From Lachnospiraceae bacterium (lineage in GTDB: Bacteria > Bacillota > Clostridia > Lachnospirales > Lachnospiraceae): DNA of 64,000 nt. The notes under the pieces are model-generated. The model was given only the letters and a program-made list of their open reading frames with translations, did no database searches and was not told the origin of the DNA. Positions 60,158 to 64,000 of the stretch are shown here, in pieces; position 1 is the stretch's first letter; each line of letters begins with the position of its first letter. A program made the translations under genes and the position numbers. Where the stretch lies: positions 1 to 64,000 of the forward strand of contig JAFSBX010000143.1 of NCBI GenBank assembly GCA_017437065.1. The letters run 5' to 3'.

Positions 60158-60958
60158 CTATTTGCTTTCTTTAATTGTCATGTGAAGTATAGTAAAAAGT
60201 TCGTTATAGCGTAGGTTCGAATTACTGAATTTTGTAATGCTGGTGTGTAAGCTTAGCGGAATGTCCATGCTTCCGAAGGAAAAAGGTTGTTCGTTCGCAG
60301 CTTTTATTTTGGATTCAACTTCCTGTGCATAGGAAATATCAGTGTTATCTGTCAGAAGAGCAAATTCGTCACCGCCGATTCGGAATACTACGTCTTCTTG
60401 GCCGGAAGCATTTAGCATTCGGTTCATGGACTCCAATATTGCTAAATCGCCGGCTTTGTGGGAAATGTTATTAATACTGACTAAGTCTTTGATGTCACAG
60501 CAAATAAAATAGCAGTTATTTCTTGTTTTGAATAAATCATATAATTCGTTAATGTCAACATGTTTACGTTCTCTCATATAAGTATCTCCATTCTCCAAAG
60601 GTCTTTCAATTCTGGGAAACAATTCCGAAAAGCGGGTATTGTGCCGGAATTCGGAAGGTTTACAGTTCCATACCTGTTTAAATGCGCGAGTAAAAGATTC
60701 ATTGGTGCTATATCCATAACGAAGGGCAATTTCCAAAATACCGATTTCGGGTTGTTCTATAAGAAGTTTTGCAGCCTTCATCATCCGTCGGCGTACCAGA
60801 TAGTCATGAATCGTAATGTTATTCACACATCGAAACAGTTTTTCAAGGGTAGATTTGGAACAATAGCAGGCACTGGCAACGTCATCGGTTTTGATTTCCT
60901 TGTCCAGATGATTTTCCATATAAGTAAGTGCGTTAGCCAATAACTCCATATTGTTCAT
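60158..60958 (-). CDS. AraC-type DNA-binding domain fused to a GGDEF domain
   Basis: A 266-residue protein. Residues about 5-110 form an AraC double helix-turn-helix (DVASACYCSKSTLEKLFRCV; EIALRYGYSTNESFTRAF). Residues about 145-265 form a GGDEF domain with intact GGDEF (195-199) in FRIGGDEFALLTD. The upstream signature is degenerate: DIKDLVSINNISHKAGD stands for the usual DxDxFKxxND...GHxxGD. It may sense or make a cyclic dinucleotide or GTP-derived signal and regulate transcription directly. The start chosen is ATG 60958; ATG 60949 is also possible. Confidence 0.85.
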   Translation of the reverse strand: MNNMELLANALTYMENHLDKEIKTDDVASACYCSKSTLEKLFRCVNNITIHDYLVRRRMMKAAKLLIEQPEIGILEIALRYGYSTNESFTRAFKQVWNCKPSEFRHNTRFSELFPRIERPLENGDTYMRERKHVDINELYDLFKTRNNCYFICCDIKDLVSINNISHKAGDLAILESMNRMLNASGQEDVVFRIGGDEFALLTDNTDISYAQEVESKIKAANEQPFSFGSMDIPLSLHTSITKFSNSNLRYNELFTILHMTIKESK

Positions 60959-61220
60959 AATAATAACCATACCTTTCTAATATCCTGCCATTTAAAATTT
61001 AAGATAAAATCTGTTTATCCTTAAAATAAACTCACAAAATGAAATTCCCGGGATTTGTGATTAATTACATCATAACAGTTTTTGATGCTCGTGACTTGAT
61101 ATTTTGAGTATTTTGGAAAGAAGGTGGAGAAAACGGAAAGTCTGTGCTAGAATAGGAAAGAAATAAAAATGCCAAAAGTTTATTTACATGGCAAAGTATC
61201 GTATGGAAAAGAGGAAATAC

Positions 61221-61646
61221 ATGAAAAAATATGAAACATCCCATTTGGTAAAGGGAGAAGATTTAAATCATCATGGTACATTATTTGCGGCAAGAGCTGC
61301 GGCATGGTTTGTGGAAACAGCATTTGTGGCAGCCAGTTGTACCTATGGCAAAAATGAAATAGTGTGTCTCAACCTGAATAATATGTCCTTTAAACGACCG
61401 GTGAAGCCGGGAACGATTTTGAAGTTTGAAGCAAGAGTAGTGCTGGCGGGAAAAACAAGTTTTGTTGTGGCTGTCAGTGCAGCAGATGCTTTCGGTGGAG
61501 AAAAAGCAATTGAAGGAATGGTAACCTTTGTGACAGTAGATGAGCAGACAGGAAAAAAGGTGGAGCATCATATTGTGTTGGATGAAACGGAAGATGATGA
61601 TGAGGTTCGGCAAAGAAAGGCAGCGGAAGCATTAAAGAAAAGCTAG
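61221..61646 (+). CDS. Hotdog-fold acyl-CoA thioesterase
   Basis: A 141-residue hotdog-fold protein with LVKGEDLNHHGTLFAARAAAWFVETAF, the N-H-x-G-T-L-F-A signature of acyl-CoA hydrolases, and NLNNMSFKRPVKPGTILKF. It probably hydrolyses an acyl-CoA. ATG 61221 after AGAGGAAA is used, and upstream ATGs are less supported. A GNAT gene begins 54 bases downstream, and the two may form one transcript. Confidence 0.88.
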   Translation: MKKYETSHLVKGEDLNHHGTLFAARAAAWFVETAFVAASCTYGKNEIVCLNLNNMSFKRPVKPGTILKFEARVVLAGKTSFVVAVSAADAFGGEKAIEGMVTFVTVDEQTGKKVEHHIVLDETEDDDEVRQRKAAEALKKS

Positions 61647-61699
61647 TGTACTGACACGTTGATATATGGGTGGATTTGAAGCAGGTGAGGAGAAAACGT

Positions 61700-62170
61700 A
61701 TGAACATTAGAAGAGCAGAAGCGAAAGATATGGAGGGAATCAACCGTCTGCTGTTGCAGGTGTGTCTGGTGCATCATAATGGGCGACCGGATTTATTTAA
61801 GTATGGGGCAAAAAAGTATACAGATGAAGAATTAACAGAAATCATACATAACGATAAAACACCGATTTTTGTAGCAGTGGATGAGAAAGAAGAAGTATTG
61901 GGGTATGCATTCTGCATCTTTCAACAACACATAAATAATAACATACTTACTGATATTAAAACGTTGTACATTGATGATTTATGCGTGAATGAGACAATGA
62001 GAGGAAAACATATAGGAAAAAGTATATATGAGAAGGTATTAGAGTTTGCAAAGGAAAGCGGTTGTTATAATGTAACACTGAATGTATGGAGTCTGAATGA
62101 GGGTGCCATGAAGTTTTATGAAAAATGTGGTTTAAAACCCCAGAAGGTTGGGCTGGAAACTATTTTATAA
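61700..62170 (+). CDS. GNAT-family N-acetyltransferase
   Basis: A 156-residue GNAT enzyme. It has IRRAEAKDMEGINRLLLQV at the start, the acetyl-CoA-binding DDLCVNETMRGKHIGKSIYE (R-G-K-x-I-G-K) and NVWSLNEGAMKFYEKCGL near the end. The acceptor substrate is unknown. GTGAGGAG lies 7 bases before ATG 61700. Confidence 0.92.
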   Translation: MNIRRAEAKDMEGINRLLLQVCLVHHNGRPDLFKYGAKKYTDEELTEIIHNDKTPIFVAVDEKEEVLGYAFCIFQQHINNNILTDIKTLYIDDLCVNETMRGKHIGKSIYEKVLEFAKESGCYNVTLNVWSLNEGAMKFYEKCGLKPQKVGLETIL

Positions 62171-62181
62171 TTTTGTAATGA

Positions 62182-62211
62182 AAAGCGGATACTCGAGAGA
62201 ATATCCGCTTT
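62182..62211. terminator. Bidirectional terminator between GNAT and FliD-like genes
   Basis: AAAGCGGATA and TATCCGCTTT form a perfect 10-bp stem with A and T runs on both sides. Confidence 0.8.
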
Positions 62212-62225
62212 AATAATCAATATTT

Positions 62226-62972
62226 TTATAAATATGCATTGAAGATAGAACCGGAAGTAAAGTTTGCACCATAATTGCCGGTAAAATCATATGTATTTGC
62301 CTTAAGCGCTTCATTGTCAGCAGTGAAGTTGATGAATGAAGCAGAGGCTGATACGTTATACGCATAAGATCCGGTACTGTTAAATAATGTCTTTACAGTT
62401 GTTTCGTTAGCTTTGTTGAAAGTATCTTTATCAAGGGAAAGAGAATTATCTTCATTGATAGTGATACCTACCTTACTCAGCATATTTTCATTTGCTTTTG
62501 TAGCATTGACCATAGATACGGTTTTTTGTAAAATAGAAGTACTGTTGACATCATCAGTTGCATCCAATACAGCATTATAGTCGTTTACAAATGAGGCAAC
62601 TGCATTATAAACAGCATCTTCTTTTTCGCTCTTAAATACAGAGTCAGAACCTGTTTCTAATAAAGCATCAGCAGATTCTTTTAATTTATCAGTACTTTTC
62701 TGAACTTTCGCCAAAGTCTCTGCAGTGTCAAGACTTGTGCTTGCTCCTGCTTTAGAAGAATATTTATTTGCAGATGAAGTTTCTGATGTTGTTTCATCAG
62801 ACTGTTTTGTATAGTAAGCTTTTAACAATTTGCCATAGCTGCCATTTTTGATGGAAGCGTAATCTGCAAAGAAATTACCGTAAAAATTCATGCTACCGGA
62901 AGTTTTTGCACTTGCATTAGAAGATAAGCTTGAAAATAACATTGAATAATCAGTTTTTAAATTTATATTCAT
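62226..62972 (-). CDS. Flagellar cap FliD C-terminal-like protein
   Basis: A 248-residue protein rich in Ser, Ala, Thr and Asn. The middle (about 120-215) resembles the C-terminal helical region of FliD: VASFVNDYNAVLDATDDVN, MLSKVGITINEDNSLSLD and VKTLFNSTGS. FliD is usually twice as long or more and lies in a flagellar operon; no flagellar genes are in the window. It may be an adapted surface or filament-related protein. It lacks a signal peptide. AAAGGAGTGTG precedes ATG 62972. Confidence 0.65.
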   Translation of the reverse strand: MNINLKTDYSMLFSSLSSNASAKTSGSMNFYGNFFADYASIKNGSYGKLLKAYYTKQSDETTSETSSANKYSSKAGASTSLDTAETLAKVQKSTDKLKESADALLETGSDSVFKSEKEDAVYNAVASFVNDYNAVLDATDDVNSTSILQKTVSMVNATKANENMLSKVGITINEDNSLSLDKDTFNKANETTVKTLFNSTGSYAYNVSASASFINFTADNEALKANTYDFTGNYGANFTSGSIFNAYL

Positions 62973-63110
62973 AAATTCACACTCCTTTGTAAAATACGTG
63001 GCATCCGTGCCAAAATCATTTTCCTACTTTTATTATAAATGTTATCGGCAGAAGAAACAAGTAATATTAGAGAAAAATGGAAAGTTTTCGGTGATTTTTT
63101 GCTAATAAAT

Positions 63111-63797
63111 TTACGAACTTTGTTGTCTTACTTTCATAGCCTGCCAGTTACAGAATCCATACAGGTCATTTACCAAAAAGATAATAAAGCATAAAACCAT
63201 CGGTAAAAATGATATATCGCTCATCGTTGCCAGAACCCAAAGCACAATCAGTACAATGTCATTTAATGCATAGGCAATAGCGTAATAGGGGCTTCTCAAC
63301 ATGGTTAAAGAAGATGCCATAAAGCTTGTTGCTATGGAAATAGTACTGAAAAATAAATTTGGTGTATCAAATGCTTTCAAAACAAAGTAAAAGGCAATGG
63401 TAACAGTTATGGTAAACAGAGTTAAAATAAGCCAGTTTCTTTTGTTTAAGTGATTTACTTTTACTTCCAGATTGCTGTAAGGATTTTTTAACCAGGTAAT
63501 AATGGAGAGGAGGGCAATCGGTGCAGTCATTCCCATGTAGGTAATCATTTCACCAAAGTAGCGGAAACGGAACGAAATAACCGCATAAACGGATGCAAAA
63601 ATAAGAGTCAGGAGTTGACCGAATGCATCTCCTTTGGCAACAAAGATTAGTGCAGTTACCCCGATTAATGAAGCAATCATGGTGAGAAAATTGCAGTCAG
63701 GCGACAAAATAAAGGTGATGAGCAGAGCCAGAACAGAACCAAGCCATAAGCGTTTTTCAAATTTATTAAGATTATTTATTGATTTTATAATATTCAT
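63111..63797 (-). CDS. pnuC: PnuC-family nicotinamide riboside transporter
   Basis: A 228-residue membrane protein with seven predicted helices. The family pattern is seen in YFGEMITYMGMTAPIALLSI, RSPYYAIAYALNDIVLIVLW and NDLYGFCNWQ. PnuC carries a pyridine nucleotide precursor for NAD synthesis. AGAAAGGAAA precedes the ATG. A terminator-like hairpin lies about 35-90 bases upstream (63831-63887) on the path of transcription, so attenuation of pnuC is possible. Confidence 0.9.
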   Translation of the reverse strand: MNIIKSINNLNKFEKRLWLGSVLALLITFILSPDCNFLTMIASLIGVTALIFVAKGDAFGQLLTLIFASVYAVISFRFRYFGEMITYMGMTAPIALLSIITWLKNPYSNLEVKVNHLNKRNWLILTLFTITVTIAFYFVLKAFDTPNLFFSTISIATSFMASSLTMLRSPYYAIAYALNDIVLIVLWVLATMSDISFLPMVLCFIIFLVNDLYGFCNWQAMKVRQQSS

Positions 63798-63830
63798 TTA
63801 CGTTTTTCCTTTCTATGTTTGTATGAATAT

Positions 63831-63887
63831 AAAAAGCATTCGCAACATATCTTCTAAGACCTAACGATATGTTCACGAATGCTTTTT
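63831..63887. terminator. Terminator-like hairpin upstream of pnuC
   Basis: AAAAAGCATTCG pairs perfectly with CGAATGCTTTTT, and ACATATC with GATATGT forms a second stem above a small internal loop. On the minus strand it ends in a T run about 35 bases before the pnuC start, as an attenuator would. Confidence 0.65.
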
Positions 63888-63950
63888 GCATTTTCTACCC
63901 GGTGGCAGTTGTTTATGAAGTTATTTTCTGATTACATAAGTTAAAAAGAA

Positions 63951-63982
63951 AAAGCTGAAATCTAATTATAGGTTTCAGCTTT
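63951..63982 (-). terminator. Terminator after the right-edge tRNA
   Basis: AAAGCTGAAA pairs with TTTCAGCTTT around a 12-base loop. On the minus strand it follows the probable tRNA end. Confidence 0.6.
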
Positions 63983-63988
63983 CTGTAA

Positions 63989-64000
63989 TGCGGGAGATGG
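63989..64000 (-). tRNA. Probable 3' end of a tRNA cut by the window edge
   Basis: The minus strand reads CCATCTCCCGCA up to 63989, which fits the last T-stem bases, an acceptor strand CTCCCGC and discriminator A. A terminator follows. The identity cannot be read; a tRNA-Leu with GCGGGAG acceptor would fit. Confidence 0.35.

Overview
The window looks like chromosome of a low-GC, anaerobic Gram-positive bacterium of the class Clostridia, most likely family Lachnospiraceae. The pointers are AT-rich DNA with strong AGGAGG-type ribosome binding sites, spore-coat CotJ genes, an anaerobe's oxygen-defence set (rubrerythrin, flavodiiron protein, hemerythrin), the rho-rpmE-DUF1385-prmC-prfA order, Rpn-type nucleases, and several families frequent in this group (DUF4317, Mbeg1-like, DUF3810, DUF4125). 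The genus cannot be fixed from sequence reading alone. No phage, CRISPR array, rRNA or complete insertion sequence is seen; a transposase-like start may lie at the left edge.

Layout. 1-3500: possible transposase start, then ferrous iron uptake (FeoA, FeoB, Cys-rich FeoB partner) ending in a cysteine-rich Fur-like regulator; feoA and feoB each carry a GTTAG-N6-CTAAC palindrome. 3500-4600 (minus): manganese-catalase-like CotJC and a CotJA-CotJB fusion. 4800-9600: a PurF-like protein lacking the glutaminase cysteine, and CarB. 9700-10000: first copy of a long palindromic element. 10200-16700: GH2 glycosidase, XRE regulator, then a response regulator/ABC transporter/histidine kinase module with three TTTCTT repeats 11 bp apart. 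16800-20400: ClbS-like protein, decayed Rpn nuclease, a second ABC-2 transporter, second copy of the palindromic element. 20770-25590: LysR regulator divergent from a heterodimeric ABC exporter. 25750-32830: chemoreceptor-like sensor without signalling tip, membrane metallopeptidase (DUF3810), Mbeg1-like hydrolase with a probable CTG start, gamma-Glu-GABA hydrolase, a small helical protein, tRNA-Leu(CAG), an ion transporter and DedA. 33050-38080: complete L-arabinose operon araR-araA-FGGY kinase-araD. 38280-43270: rho, L31, DUF1385, PrmC, RF1. 43500-46710: three-Cys-motif DUF5131 protein, AraC/GyrI-like regulator, TetR plus CPBP protease. 46870-52530: tandem hemerythrin, DUF4317, a Gln/Glu-repeat protein, NifX-like protein, rubrerythrin, DUF554, FprA. 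52630-58460: TPR-nucleotidyltransferase-DUF4125 fusion, AroA, lipoprotein, intact Rpn nuclease. 58500-64000: small HExxH protein, EamA transporter, AraC-GGDEF fusion, hotdog thioesterase, GNAT, FliD-like protein, PnuC, and the probable end of a tRNA.

The most unusual feature is the pair of ~300-bp palindromic elements (9702-9995 and 20407-20717). They share a core with two internal hairpins, and stem positions differ between the copies in a compensatory way while loop sequences are kept. This is what a conserved structured RNA or a structure-dependent mobile repeat would show, and I do not recognise a described family. Other uncommon points are the active-site loss in the PurF-like protein, the Fur paralogue with Cys in place of the usual His-rich metal region, the AraC-GGDEF fusion, the CotJA-CotJB fusion, the TPR-nucleotidyltransferase-DUF4125 protein and the truncated chemoreceptor.
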